53,604 nucleotides of DNA from contig NZ_AUWY01000019.1 of NCBI RefSeq assembly GCF_000447205.1, forward strand, positions 110,440 to 164,043, in the 5' to 3' direction. Under the pieces are notes generated by a model. It had not been told where the DNA came from. It was given only the letters and a program-made list of their open reading frames with translations, and did not search any database. This document shows positions 27,968-38,485 of this stretch, piece after piece. Source of the stretch: Sphingobium ummariense RL-3 (GTDB taxonomy: Bacteria > Pseudomonadota > Alphaproteobacteria > Sphingomonadales > Sphingomonadaceae). Numbering within the stretch: position 1 is the stretch's first letter; the number at the start of each line of letters is the position of its first letter. The position numbers were made by a program, and so were the translations under genes.

Positions 27968-29491
27968 TTAGGCGTTGATCTGCCGCATCAGCGCCCGGTT
28001 GGTGGGCAGTTCCCGGGTCGCCTGCAGGCTGAAACCGCGGATGCGGGCGAACAGCCTGTCCGCCGCCGCCGACGGGAGCTCGTCTGCCCTCTCGCCCAGC
28101 GTCGTCCGGAAATCCATGCCGTACAGGATATACTGATAGTTGAAGAAGGCGAAGCTCTCCAGGTCGAGCAGGAAGTCGAAGCGGTTCGGCGGCCGATAGC
28201 GCCACTGCCGCAGCAGTTCCTGCAATGTCTCGGGTATCGAGGCCGGATCGGCATTGTCCCGCCAGAAGGGTTCGTCGCGCCGGCTCAGGCAATAATGCAG
28301 CTTCAGAAAGTCGATGATCCTCTCATAGCGGCCGACGATCAGCTCATTGAAGCGCTTGGCGGGCGCATCGATGGGACCGGCGAGCGGAAAAAGCTCGGCC
28401 AGCATGGCGACCGCAGCCTCGATCAGCAGGACGCCGGTGGATTCCAGCGGCTCCAGGAAACCGCCCGACAGGCCGACCGCGACACAGTTCTTCACCCATT
28501 GCGTCTCGCGATAGCCGGGCTCGAACGGGATGATGCGCGCCTTGTAGGCATCGTGGCCGATATAGCCGCGCAGCACCTCCGCCGCCTCGTCATCGGTCAT
28601 ATGGGTCGATGAATAGACGCAGCCTATGCCCCGCGCGCTCTCCAGCCCGATGTCCCAGGTCCAGCCCGCCGCATGGGCGGTCGCGATGGTGAAGCTTTCT
28701 ATCGGCGCGTCGGGCGCGGCATAGGGGATCTTGCAGGCCAGCGCGCGATCGGTGAACAGCAGGTGCCTCACGGACTTGAGGGGCGCGCCCAGCGCCTTCT
28801 TGATCAGTTCGGCGCGAAAGCCGGAACAGTCGACGAAGAGGTCGGCTTCCAGCGCCCCATGCTCGCGCGTGAGGACGCGGGCGATGCCGCCGTCAGCATC
28901 CGGCTCCACGCCCGTCAGCAGCCCGGTGACGTGCCGCACCCCCAGCTCCACCGCGCGGTCCCGCAGCACGCGCGCGAAGCCAGACGCGTCGAAATGATAG
29001 GCATAGTTGAGCGGTCCGGAAAAGGCCCCTTCATCGAACTTCTTGGGCGCGCGGCGGCTTTCCGCGACACCATGCTGGATCGTGACCGCCTCGGCGAAGC
29101 GCGGGCGGGATTCCGAGTCCTTGTGCAGCCAGCAGGACACGAGATTGGCGTCGTCGGTGTAGAGCGGCGCCTCGAACGGATGGAGATAATGATGGCGGGT
29201 CCCATCCGGCGCGGGCGCATGAAGCCAGTCGTCGAAGCGGATGCCCTGCTTGAAGGTCGCCGACGTCGCGCGCAGGAATTGCGTCTCGTCGATCCCCAGG
29301 AAGCTCAGTGTCGCGCGGATGGTGGGGAATGTGCCCTCCCCCACGCCGATGATGCCCAGCTCGGGGGATTCGAGCAGGGTGATCTCGATTCCGCCATGAC
29401 CCGCCAGGCTGAAAAAGCGGGCGAGATAGGCCGCCGTCAGCCACCCGGCGGTGCCGCCGCCGACGATCAGGATTCTACGCGTGCAGGTCAT
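27968..29491 (-). CDS. Flavin-dependent tryptophan-halogenase-like protein
   Basis: The 507-residue protein matches the FAD-dependent tryptophan halogenase family (PrnA/RebH), which uses FADH2, O2 and halide to form a lysine-chloramine. The FAD motif GGGTAGW is at 11-17. GVGEGTFPTIRATLSFLGI, the catalytic lysine (Lys81 in TFKQGIRF) and LSGGFLEPLESTGV (341-354, with the acid next to the substrate) are present. The halogenase fingerprint WxWxIP appears as WTWDIG (277-282), with Gly replacing Pro. ATG at 29491 was chosen over an extension lacking the FAD-motif spacing. Relatives near TonB receptors and glycosidases are common in sphingomonads and xanthomonads; their substrates are mostly unknown. 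It is divergent from the GH95 gene. Confidence 0.9.
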   Translation of the reverse strand: MTCTRRILIVGGGTAGWLTAAYLARFFSLAGHGGIEITLLESPELGIIGVGEGTFPTIRATLSFLGIDETQFLRATSATFKQGIRFDDWLHAPAPDGTRHHYLHPFEAPLYTDDANLVSCWLHKDSESRPRFAEAVTIQHGVAESRRAPKKFDEGAFSGPLNYAYHFDASGFARVLRDRAVELGVRHVTGLLTGVEPDADGGIARVLTREHGALEADLFVDCSGFRAELIKKALGAPLKSVRHLLFTDRALACKIPYAAPDAPIESFTIATAHAAGWTWDIGLESARGIGCVYSSTHMTDDEAAEVLRGYIGHDAYKARIIPFEPGYRETQWVKNCVAVGLSGGFLEPLESTGVLLIEAAVAMLAELFPLAGPIDAPAKRFNELIVGRYERIIDFLKLHYCLSRRDEPFWRDNADPASIPETLQELLRQWRYRPPNRFDFLLDLESFAFFNYQYILYGMDFRTTLGERADELPSAAADRLFARIRGFSLQATRELPTNRALMRQINA

Positions 29492-29740
29492 GCGCCCTAT
29501 CGTAGCGCAAGCCGGTGCCCAGGTGAACGGTGGACGGACAACGGGACGCATACCGTTCCGGGATCGGCGGCGGGTCTTTGACCGCAAGCCGCGGATTTTC
29601 CTTCGCAACAGCGCCGGGTGACGATAAGCATGGGCTGATCAGGGGAGGTTCGGGCTGCGTCTGGCGACGGGAAGGTGATGAACGGCCAGCGCACCGCTTC
29701 ACGCCCTGGATGCTGTTCATAGGCACGGGAGCCCTCATCT

Positions 29741-32077
29741 ATGAAGTTCAGTCGTCGCGAAACCGTGGCTGCCATGGCGGCCGGCACGGCGGCCCTGTCG
29801 GTCGGGCGAAGCGGTGCCCTGACACCGCCGCCCCCCGCGCCGATCGCCCTCTGGTATCGCCAGCCGGCGACCGAATGGACGGAGGCGCTGCCCGTCGGCA
29901 ACGGCCGGATCGGCGCCATGATCTTCGGCGGCATCGCGCAGGAACGGCTCCAGCTCAACGAAAGCACGCTCTGGGCGGGCAAGCCCTATGACCCCGTCAA
30001 TCCGGCGGCGAAGAACGCGCTGCCCAAGGTTCGCGAGCTGATCTTCGCCGGCCGGATCGAGGAGGCCGAGGCGCTCGCCAATCGCGACCTGCTCGCCAAG
30101 CCTTCGGGGCAGATGCCCTATCAGACGCTGGGCGACCTGACGCTCGACTTCCCTGGCCTTGGAGACGCAAGCGAGTATCGCCGCGACCTCGATCTCGACA
30201 GCGCGATGGCGACCACCCGCTTCACCGCCGGCGGCGGGGAACACAGCCGCCGGGTGATCGCATCGCCCGGCGATCAGGTCATCGCCGTCCGCCTGACCGC
30301 GCCCAAGGGGCGGCTCGACGTCGATGTCGGCCTCGCCTCGCCGCAGCCGGGCGTGACGGTGGCGCCCGACGGATCGACGGGCCTGCTGATGACTGGCCGC
30401 AACAGCGCCTCGCAGGGGGTGGAGGGCGGTCTGAGCTTCGCTGCCCGCCTGACCGCGCAGGTCGAAGGCGGCCGGATCGCAGCAGGGGCAGACGGCAAGC
30501 TCAACATCCGCGGCGCGAACGCGGTGACCCTGCTCATCGCCATGGCGACCAGCTTCCGTCGCTTCGACGATGTCAGCGGCGATCCGGTCGCGCTGACCAC
30601 CGCGACCATTGGAAAGGCACGCGCCCGGCCCTTCGCGCGCATCGCGGCGGACGCCAGCGCCGCCCACCAGCGGCTGTTCCGCCGCGTCGCCATCGACCTT
30701 GGCACTTCGGCGGCGGCCGCGCTGCCCACCGACGAGCGCATCGCCGCATCACAGACCAGCGATGACCCGGCGCTGGCCGCGCTCTATTTCCACTATGGCC
30801 GCTATCTGCTGATCTCCTCCTCGCGGCCCGACGGCCAGCCCGCGAACCTTCAGGGCCTGTGGAACGACAGCCTGAAGCCGCCATGGGGCTCCAAATACAC
30901 GATCAACATCAATACCGAGATGAACTACTGGCCCGCCGAGCCCACCAACCTGCGCGAATGCGTCGCACCGCTGGTGGCGATGGTGCGCGACCTCTCCGTC
31001 ACCGGGGCGCGCACCGCGCGGACGATGTACGGCGCGCGCGGCTGGGTCGCCCATCATAATACCGACCTGTGGCGCGCCACCGCGCCGATCGACGGCGCGC
31101 AATATGGGCTCTGGCCGACCGGCGGCGCGTGGCTCTGCACCCATCTGTGGGATCATTATGACTATCACCGGGACCGCGCCTATCTGGCCGATATCTACCC
31201 GCTGATGGCGGGCGCGGCGCGCTTCTTCCTCGACACGCTGCAGACCGACCCCGCGACCGGCTTCCTCGTCACCAACCCGTCGATGAGCCCCGAAAATCCG
31301 CACGGCCATGGCGGCACCATCTGCGCCGGGCCGACGATGGACATGGGGATCCTGCGCGACCTCTTCACCCAGACGATGGAGGCCGCGACCATCCTCGGCA
31401 CCGATACCGCGTTGGTCGGAGAGATGCGCGCGGCGCGCGACAAACTCGCCCCCTACAAGATCGGCCGGCAGGGCCAGCTCCAGGAATGGCAGCAGGATTG
31501 GGACGCCGACGCGCCGGAGCAGAACCACCGGCACGTCTCGCACCTCTACGGGCTCTATCCCTCGCACCAGATCAGCGTCGACGGCACGCCCGATCTGGCC
31601 GCCGCGGCCCGGCGCACGCTCGAAATCCGCGGAGATCGCGCAACCGGCTGGGCGACCGCCTGGCGCATCAACCTGTGGGCGCGGCTGCGCGAGGGCGACC
31701 ACGCCCACGCCATCCTGCGCTTCCTTCTGGGGCCGGAACGCACCTATCCCAACATGTTCGACGCCCATCCCCCGTTCCAGATCGACGGGAATTTCGGCGG
31801 TGCGGCCGGCATCGTCGAAATGCTGCTCTACAGCCATGGCGACGTGATCGACCTGCTTCCCGCCCTGCCCTCCGCCTGGCCGGACGGCAGCCTGACCGGC
31901 CTGCGGGCGCGCGGGCGCTGCGGGGTCGATCTCGTCTGGCGCGGCGGCCAGTTGGCCCGCGCCACACTACGGCCCGAACTGGACGGAACTCGCACCCTGC
32001 GTCTGGGCAAGGCCCAGCGCACCCTCACCCTCAAGGCCGGCACGCCGGTCGTTCTGACTCCCAAGGATTTCGCATGA
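29741..32077 (+). CDS. GH95-family alpha-L-fucosidase, Tat-exported
   Basis: GH95 enzymes are inverting exo-glycosidases, mostly alpha-1,2-L-fucosidases, some alpha-L-galactosidases. The 778-residue protein opens with a twin-arginine leader ([19 protein letters not shown]). The N-terminal domain follows with [21 protein letters not shown] (~44-64). The (alpha/alpha)6 barrel carries [13 protein letters not shown] with Asn389/Asn391 and the general acid Glu582 in LQEW, followed by [15 protein letters not shown]. These correspond to the catalytic residues of the Bifidobacterium enzyme. Its stop overlaps the start of the GH27 gene (ATGA), so the two are coupled. It probably removes terminal fucose in the periplasm. 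Confidence 0.93.
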   Translation: MKFSRRETVAAMAAGTAALSVGRSGALTPPPPAPIALWYRQPATEWTEALPVGNGRIGAMIFGGIAQERLQLNESTLWAGKPYDPVNPAAKNALPKVRELIFAGRIEEAEALANRDLLAKPSGQMPYQTLGDLTLDFPGLGDASEYRRDLDLDSAMATTRFTAGGGEHSRRVIASPGDQVIAVRLTAPKGRLDVDVGLASPQPGVTVAPDGSTGLLMTGRNSASQGVEGGLSFAARLTAQVEGGRIAAGADGKLNIRGANAVTLLIAMATSFRRFDDVSGDPVALTTATIGKARARPFARIAADASAAHQRLFRRVAIDLGTSAAAALPTDERIAASQTSDDPALAALYFHYGRYLLISSSRPDGQPANLQGLWNDSLKPPWGSKYTININTEMNYWPAEPTNLRECVAPLVAMVRDLSVTGARTARTMYGARGWVAHHNTDLWRATAPIDGAQYGLWPTGGAWLCTHLWDHYDYHRDRAYLADIYPLMAGAARFFLDTLQTDPATGFLVTNPSMSPENPHGHGGTICAGPTMDMGILRDLFTQTMEAATILGTDTALVGEMRAARDKLAPYKIGRQGQLQEWQQDWDADAPEQNHRHVSHLYGLYPSHQISVDGTPDLAAAARRTLEIRGDRATGWATAWRINLWARLREGDHAHAILRFLLGPERTYPNMFDAHPPFQIDGNFGGAAGIVEMLLYSHGDVIDLLPALPSAWPDGSLTGLRARGRCGVDLVWRGGQLARATLRPELDGTRTLRLGKAQRTLTLKAGTPVVLTPKDFA

Positions 32078-33969
32078 CCCTGCGCCGCTGCCTCCTGCCT
32101 CTCGTTGCCCTCTGCGCCAGCACCAGCCTGTCGGCGCAGACCGCCGACCCGCTCGCCCCGACCGGCCGCTGGAGCGCCTATCAGGGCGGCAGCGCGCAAA
32201 CGCCGCCGATGGGCTGGAACAGCTGGAACGCCTTCTTCACCCATGTCGATGAGGAAAAGCTCATGGGCTCGGCCGAGCGCATCCGCAGCAGCGGGCTCGC
32301 GCAGAAGGGCTATCGCTACATCAACATCGACGACGGCTGGTGGATCAAGCGCCGCACGAGCGACAACAAGCTGATGATCCGCACTGATAAATTTCCCTCC
32401 GCCAAGGTGAAGGGCGACCCCAGCTTCCGTCCACTGACCGACAAGCTTCATGCCATGGGGTTCAAGGCGGGCATCTATTCGGACCTCGGCCGCAACATCT
32501 GTTCGCAGGCCTATGCCGACGGCAGCGAGCAGCTTCCCGAAGGCAGCGTGGCGGAGCGGGAAGTCGGCCTCTACGGCCACACCGACCAGGACATCCGCCT
32601 GTTCTTCGCCGACTGGGGCTTCGACGCGATCAAGGTCGATGGCTGCGGCATCCGCGCCTATGCCGCCGACGCTCCTCGCGTGACCAGCGGCCAGTATCGC
32701 GCGCTCGCCCCGTTGATCGACCAGCACAGCATCAGCCGGTCGAACATCCCGGCGGTCAAGGCGCTGTTCGCCGACATCAACCAGTCGCTCGCAAAATATA
32801 ATCCCGACGGCGATTATATGCTCTCGCTCTGCATCTGGGGCAGCGCCAATGTCCGCAGCTGGGGCAAGGATGTCGGCAACATCTCGCGCACCAGCGACGA
32901 CATCTCGCCCGACTGGGGGCGGATGCTGACCAATTACGACAGCGCCGCACGGCGCGCACTCTATGCGCATCCGGGCGGCTGGAACGACCCCGACATGCTG
33001 TTCATCGGCAAGGGCGATTTCGACGAGAATCATCTGACCGAGGCCCGCTCGCATTTCTCGCTCTGGGCGATGATGAACGCGCCGCTGCTGATCGGCGCGG
33101 ACCTGCGCACCACGCCGCAGGCGCTGATCGATGTCTTCGGCAATGCCGACATCATCGCGCTCAACCAGGATCCGGCGGGCAATCAGGCGGTGATGGCCTT
33201 CGATGCCGACGGCTTCCAGATCCTCGTCAAGACGCTCGCCAATGGCGACAAGGCGGTGGCGCTGTTCAACCGCGGCCTCGCGCCGGTCAACGCGATCCTG
33301 ACCGCCGATCACCTGAAGTTCCGGGATGATCGCCCCGTCGCGCTCGCCAATCTCTGGACCGGAGAGAAGAGCAGCTTCACCAAGGACATGAAACTGACGG
33401 TCGCGCCGCGAGAGACGGCGGTGTTCCGTGCCAAGGGCGACCGCACCCTCGCCGACGGCCTCTATCTTTCCGAACAGCCCGGCATGGTGAACCCGGCGGC
33501 GGACGGCGTCGTGCAGCCCGAACCCGATCCCACCATCTACCGCTCCATTCCCAACTGGCGCGGAACGCGGGGGATCGGCGAACGGCCCATGTACGCGGGA
33601 TATGGCGGCGCGATGGCGGACTTCACCCCCTATAACCAGCCGCTCGTGATCGCGGGCAAGACCTTCACCTCGGGCATCGGCATCCTCGCCAACAGCCGGA
33701 TGGAGGTCCGCAATAACGACTTTTCCCGCTTTGCGGCGCAGGTTGGCGTCGACGACAGCGCCCTTACCCCCGACCAGCCGGTGCGCTTCTTCCTCTATGG
33801 CGACGGCAAGCCGCTCGCCAGCACCCCGCCCATGCGCCGGGGCGACCCCGCCCGGCCGCTCGCCGCCGATGTGAAGGGGGTCAAGCTGATCGAGCTGGTG
33901 GCGCGGGCCGACGGCGTGAAGGCAAATGCCGTACCCGTCACCTGGGGGGATGCGGCGCTGCTGCGCTGA
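32074..33969 (+). CDS. GH27-family alpha-galactosidase with C-terminal NPCBM domain
   Basis: The 631-residue secreted enzyme has a Sec signal ([22 protein letters not shown]). A GH27 barrel begins [12 protein letters not shown] and contains YINIDDGWW. The nucleophile is Asp189 in IKVDGC, and the acid/base is in SRTSDD near Asp276. WNDPDML follows. A beta-sandwich domain and, from ~480, an NPCBM-like module ([23 protein letters not shown]) end the protein. GH27 members are retaining alpha-galactosidases, alpha-N-acetylgalactosaminidases or beta-L-arabinopyranosidases, so specificity is not certain. Start at 32074 overlaps the GH95 stop by four bases; frame further upstream is only the shadow of GH95. 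Confidence 0.93.
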   Translation: MTLRRCLLPLVALCASTSLSAQTADPLAPTGRWSAYQGGSAQTPPMGWNSWNAFFTHVDEEKLMGSAERIRSSGLAQKGYRYINIDDGWWIKRRTSDNKLMIRTDKFPSAKVKGDPSFRPLTDKLHAMGFKAGIYSDLGRNICSQAYADGSEQLPEGSVAEREVGLYGHTDQDIRLFFADWGFDAIKVDGCGIRAYAADAPRVTSGQYRALAPLIDQHSISRSNIPAVKALFADINQSLAKYNPDGDYMLSLCIWGSANVRSWGKDVGNISRTSDDISPDWGRMLTNYDSAARRALYAHPGGWNDPDMLFIGKGDFDENHLTEARSHFSLWAMMNAPLLIGADLRTTPQALIDVFGNADIIALNQDPAGNQAVMAFDADGFQILVKTLANGDKAVALFNRGLAPVNAILTADHLKFRDDRPVALANLWTGEKSSFTKDMKLTVAPRETAVFRAKGDRTLADGLYLSEQPGMVNPAADGVVQPEPDPTIYRSIPNWRGTRGIGERPMYAGYGGAMADFTPYNQPLVIAGKTFTSGIGILANSRMEVRNNDFSRFAAQVGVDDSALTPDQPVRFFLYGDGKPLASTPPMRRGDPARPLAADVKGVKLIELVARADGVKANAVPVTWGDAALLR

Positions 33970-34046
33970 GCAGACACCGTCAGTTCAGCGACGCGGTGAC
34001 GTCAGGCCGTCGGGCGCGGCGACCTTTGCCGCCGCGCTCACGGCGT

Positions 34047-35187
<1,141 letters not shown>

Positions 35188-35228
35188 GAAAATCCTGTAC
35201 CTTGCTTCCCGGCTGGAGGAGGATTCGC

Positions 35229-37109
35229 ATGCGTCATCCCACCAAATATTGCGATCTCGTGATGAAGGGCGGGATCACCAGCGGCCTTGTCTATCCACAG
35301 GCGGTGCTGGAACTTGCGAAGGTCTATCGGTTCAAGAATATCGGCGGCACTTCGGCCGGCGCGATCGCCGCCGCCATGTCCGCCGCGGCCGCGCTGGGCG
35401 AGCGGAGGCTGAGCCAGCAGACCGAGTCACCCTGTCCGCCCGGAACCGGTATGGAGGGCCTCGACCAGGTGGCGGCCGCCCTTACGAGCAAGGGGTTCAT
35501 CTACGCGCTTTTCCAGCCGACCGCTGCCGCCCGCCCGGCCTACCGCCTGCTGGTCCAGCTCGCCGCGAAACCGCCCCTGCTTTCCGTCCTGGGGGAAATA
35601 GCGCTGGCGCTGGTGCGCATGGCGGCCGTCAGCATGGCGCTGCTCCTGCTGGTCCTGCTTGGCATCGGCCACATCGCGGCAGGATGGAACGGCGTCCTCG
35701 CCGCGCTTCTGCCGGCACTCGCCTGCGCGGTCGCCTGGGGCATGGTTCGTTCGGTGCTGGCGACCGCGCGAGCCGCAGGCGACGGCTTCCTCGGCCTCTG
35801 CCCCGGCCTCACCCAGCCGGGCTATCGCGATCCAGCGCTCACCGACTGGATGCACCGGACAATCCGCACGCTCAGCGGCCAGACGGATGCCGAGGAGCGC
35901 CCCGTCACCTTCGGTGACCTCTGGAATGCGCCCGCCTATGCGGATGAACCGGCGGGCGCGAAGCGCCTGAACCTGGAGATCATCACGACCGACGTCTCCC
36001 ATTCCGAACCGCGCACCCTGCCCTTTGCCGGCGGCGGCCTCTATTTTCGCGAGGATCAGTTCAGGCGCCTCTTCCCCAAGCCGGTTGTCGACTGGATGGT
36101 GACGCATAGTCCGGGGTTCCGCCAGGACCCGGACGGAACCTACCACCACCTTCCCGATGGCGAGCATCTGCCGATCGTCGTCGCAGCCCGGATGAGCCTC
36201 AGCTTCCCGCTGCTGATCAGCGCTGTTCCGCTCCACGAACTCGACTTCGGCAGGGCAGTTCCTCCCACCGGCGCGGAGGGTGCGGGCACGGCCCGCAAGG
36301 GAGAGCGGCCCCGCCTCGCCGAAAGCGCCGATGCCCTGGCCTCCGGAGCGACAACCGATGCGGCGGGCTCCGGAGTGCCCTTCCGCCCCTGCTGGTTCAC
36401 CGACGGCGGCGTCAGCAGCAACTTCCCGATCCATCTGTTCGATGCGCCACTGCCGCGCTGGCCCACCTTCGCGATCGACCTCGTCTATGACGGCACCGGC
36501 GCGCTCGCCGAACCCATCTTCCTTCCGCCCCACAACAATGCGGCGGTCAGGCCGCGCTATCAGGCGATCACCGGCCAAGGGCCGCTGCGCGATCTCATGG
36601 CTTTCTTCTTCGGCATCATCGGCACGATGCAGAACTGGCGCGATCTGCTGCAAGGGCGCGCGCCTGGGCATCGCGACCGGATCGTCCGTATCGCGCTCGA
36701 CGCCGACGAGGGCGGCATGAACCTCGACATGCCCGAAACCACGCTCAGGGCCGTCGCCGCGAAAGGCGCCGCCGCGGGCAGGAAGCTCGTCGACGACTTC
36801 AGCTTCGACAACCATTTCTGGGTCCGCTACCGCAACGCCGCGTCCGCGATCGAGCGCTTCACCATCAGCTTCGGCGACGGCCTCCAGCCGCCCCTGACCC
36901 CCGACAATGCGCAGGCCCATGACCGGATGTGGAGCAAGGAAAGGGGCACCGCTGGCTCCTACCGCTTCAGCAAGGCGCAGGCGGAAGAGGCGGTGGGCCG
37001 GCTGGAACGCATCCGCGCCGAGGCGAGCCTGTGGAAGGACGCGCCCGTCGATCTCACCGAAGGCGCCCCCCGCCCCCTGCCCCAACTGCGCGTGGTACCC
37101 ATCTTCTGA
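35229..37109 (+). CDS. Patatin-like phospholipase with an internal membrane segment
   Basis: The 626-residue protein has the patatin catalytic dyad: Ser42 in GGTSAG, preceded by the glycine-rich KGGITSG, and Asp392 in FTDGG. These ends are separated by an insertion that includes strongly hydrophobic stretches at ~113-175 (MAALLLLV-type and LLPALACAVAWG). Family members are acyl hydrolases; the membrane insertion suggests anchoring in the inner membrane. GGAGGAGG stands before ATG 35229, making the start secure. It is much longer than a minimal patatin (~300 residues). The physiological lipid is unknown. Confidence 0.9.
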   Translation: MRHPTKYCDLVMKGGITSGLVYPQAVLELAKVYRFKNIGGTSAGAIAAAMSAAAALGERRLSQQTESPCPPGTGMEGLDQVAAALTSKGFIYALFQPTAAARPAYRLLVQLAAKPPLLSVLGEIALALVRMAAVSMALLLLVLLGIGHIAAGWNGVLAALLPALACAVAWGMVRSVLATARAAGDGFLGLCPGLTQPGYRDPALTDWMHRTIRTLSGQTDAEERPVTFGDLWNAPAYADEPAGAKRLNLEIITTDVSHSEPRTLPFAGGGLYFREDQFRRLFPKPVVDWMVTHSPGFRQDPDGTYHHLPDGEHLPIVVAARMSLSFPLLISAVPLHELDFGRAVPPTGAEGAGTARKGERPRLAESADALASGATTDAAGSGVPFRPCWFTDGGVSSNFPIHLFDAPLPRWPTFAIDLVYDGTGALAEPIFLPPHNNAAVRPRYQAITGQGPLRDLMAFFFGIIGTMQNWRDLLQGRAPGHRDRIVRIALDADEGGMNLDMPETTLRAVAAKGAAAGRKLVDDFSFDNHFWVRYRNAASAIERFTISFGDGLQPPLTPDNAQAHDRMWSKERGTAGSYRFSKAQAEEAVGRLERIRAEASLWKDAPVDLTEGAPRPLPQLRVVPIF

Positions 37110-37127
37110 AGGATCGGCACTGCCGTT

Positions 37128-37182
37128 CCTTCTCCCGCGCGCGGGAGAAGGATACGAAGCCTAGCCAGCTTGCTGGCTAGGC
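37128..37182. repeat. Two adjacent perfect palindromes between convergent genes
   Basis: The first, 37128-37151, has 12-base arms beginning CCTTCTCCCGCG. The second, 37159-37182, has 11-base arms (GCCTAGCCAGC) around TT. They lie between the convergent patatin and enolase-family genes and probably act as bidirectional terminators, though neither has a T-tract. The first resembles GC-rich REP-like elements common in sphingomonad intergenic DNA. Confidence 0.65.
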
Positions 37183-37232
37183 GCAGTTGGATGAGTGTCT
37201 TTGCTTCGGACCTGAAGGAAGAAACCCCTGGC

Positions 37233-38471
37233 TCACCACTGGGTATAGGAACCGTCCGGCCGCTTGTTGAGCGGCATCCCCATGCTGTACTTGTTATACT
37301 CGGCGATCTTGGTCAGCTTCGTGAAATCCACTTCGACGCCGAGGCCCGGCCTGTCGTTGGGCCAGAGCTTGCCGTTCCTGAAGTCGTAGCACTTGGGCAG
37401 ATGCGCGTAGGTGCGGCTGCCATCGCCCAGCATCTCCATCAGAGCGGGGATCGAGGTGGCGGTGCACGCATGCACCAGCGCCGCCTCCGCGATCGGGCCG
37501 GTGAAATGGGGGATGAGGCCGATATAGTGGGTCTCGGCCATCGCCGCGATCTTCATATATTCGGTGAGGCCGCCGCAGTTGGGCAGCATCACGCGGATAT
37601 AATTGATGAGACCTTCCTCCATCAGCATGTTCATGTCCCAGCGGTAACCGAACTGCTCGCCAACCGCGATCGGCACCTTGGTGAGCTGGCGAATGGTCCT
37701 GTAGGCGCCGGGATTTTCGCTGCGGATCAGATCCTCCACGAAATAGGGGTGGAGGTCCGCCTTGTCGATCATGGAGGCGAGGCGCACGGCGTCGGCCGGA
37801 TCGAACTCCGTATGGAAATCGATGGACCAGTATCCGTCACCCACGGCCTCCTGCACCTGCAGGCAGCGTTCATAGGTGTCGCGCACCAGCTTGAAGCGAT
37901 CGACCAGCCCTGTGCGATTGTCAGTGGAGAAGCGATAGACGCGGAAGCCTGCTTCCTTGCACGCCTTGGCCGCATCGACGATCGACCCGCCCTGCGGGCC
38001 GCGAAAGCCCGTGGAATAGAGTTCGACATGGTCGCGCGACTTGCCGCCCAGCAATTGCCAGACGGGCACGCCCAGCGCCTTCGCCTTCAAGTCCCACAGG
38101 GCCAGATCGAGGCCGCCCAGCGAGTGCAGTTTCTCGCGGCCCGCCACATAATGCATGCCCCGCACCATCCGCTGCCAGTGCGCATCGATGCGGAAGGGAT
38201 CGAGTCCGATCAGCGAGTTGGCGCACTCCTCCATGGTGCGCGGCTCGCCACCTTCGCCTATGCCGCGCAGGCCGCTTTCCGTTTCGATCATGATGACGTT
38301 GGCGGACTGGTTGACCATCGGCTGGGCGCCGGGTCCGGCATAATAATGAATGGCCTTGATCTTGTCATTGGTCGGCAAGCCCAGCGCGTTCGCCCCGGTC
38401 GGCATCCAGAGCCCCGCCGCCGCCATGGCGCCCGCGCCCTTCAGGATCGTGCGTCTGTCCAGAGTGTTCAT
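37233..38471 (-). CDS. Enolase-superfamily (mandelate racemase/dehydratase) protein, Tat-exported
   Basis: The 412-residue protein has the enolase fold of the mandelate-racemase subgroup. Metal ligands are Asp218, Glu246 and Glu272, with His220 (DFH) and His322 (PHFTGP) as candidate acid/base residues. The Asp-x-His arrangement is that of mannonate and galactonate dehydratases, so a sugar-acid dehydratase is likely. The N-terminus MNTLDRRTILKGAGAMAAAG is a twin-arginine leader, unusual for this normally cytoplasmic group. GAGAGGGG precedes ATG 38471. It follows the TonB-receptor gene by 14 bases and is surely co-transcribed with it. Confidence 0.9.
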   Translation of the reverse strand: MNTLDRRTILKGAGAMAAAGLWMPTGANALGLPTNDKIKAIHYYAGPGAQPMVNQSANVIMIETESGLRGIGEGGEPRTMEECANSLIGLDPFRIDAHWQRMVRGMHYVAGREKLHSLGGLDLALWDLKAKALGVPVWQLLGGKSRDHVELYSTGFRGPQGGSIVDAAKACKEAGFRVYRFSTDNRTGLVDRFKLVRDTYERCLQVQEAVGDGYWSIDFHTEFDPADAVRLASMIDKADLHPYFVEDLIRSENPGAYRTIRQLTKVPIAVGEQFGYRWDMNMLMEEGLINYIRVMLPNCGGLTEYMKIAAMAETHYIGLIPHFTGPIAEAALVHACTATSIPALMEMLGDGSRTYAHLPKCYDFRNGKLWPNDRPGLGVEVDFTKLTKIAEYNKYSMGMPLNKRPDGSYTQW

Positions 38472-38485
38472 GCTGGCCCCTCTCA

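Noticed and set aside
29492..29608. Upstream extension of the halogenase gene
   Set aside because: The extra 39 residues are Arg-rich and precede the FAD-binding strand that should lie at the very N-terminus.
31486..32073. Upstream extension of the GH27 gene
   Set aside because: It overlaps GH95 coding sequence in another frame; the signal peptide begins exactly at 32074.
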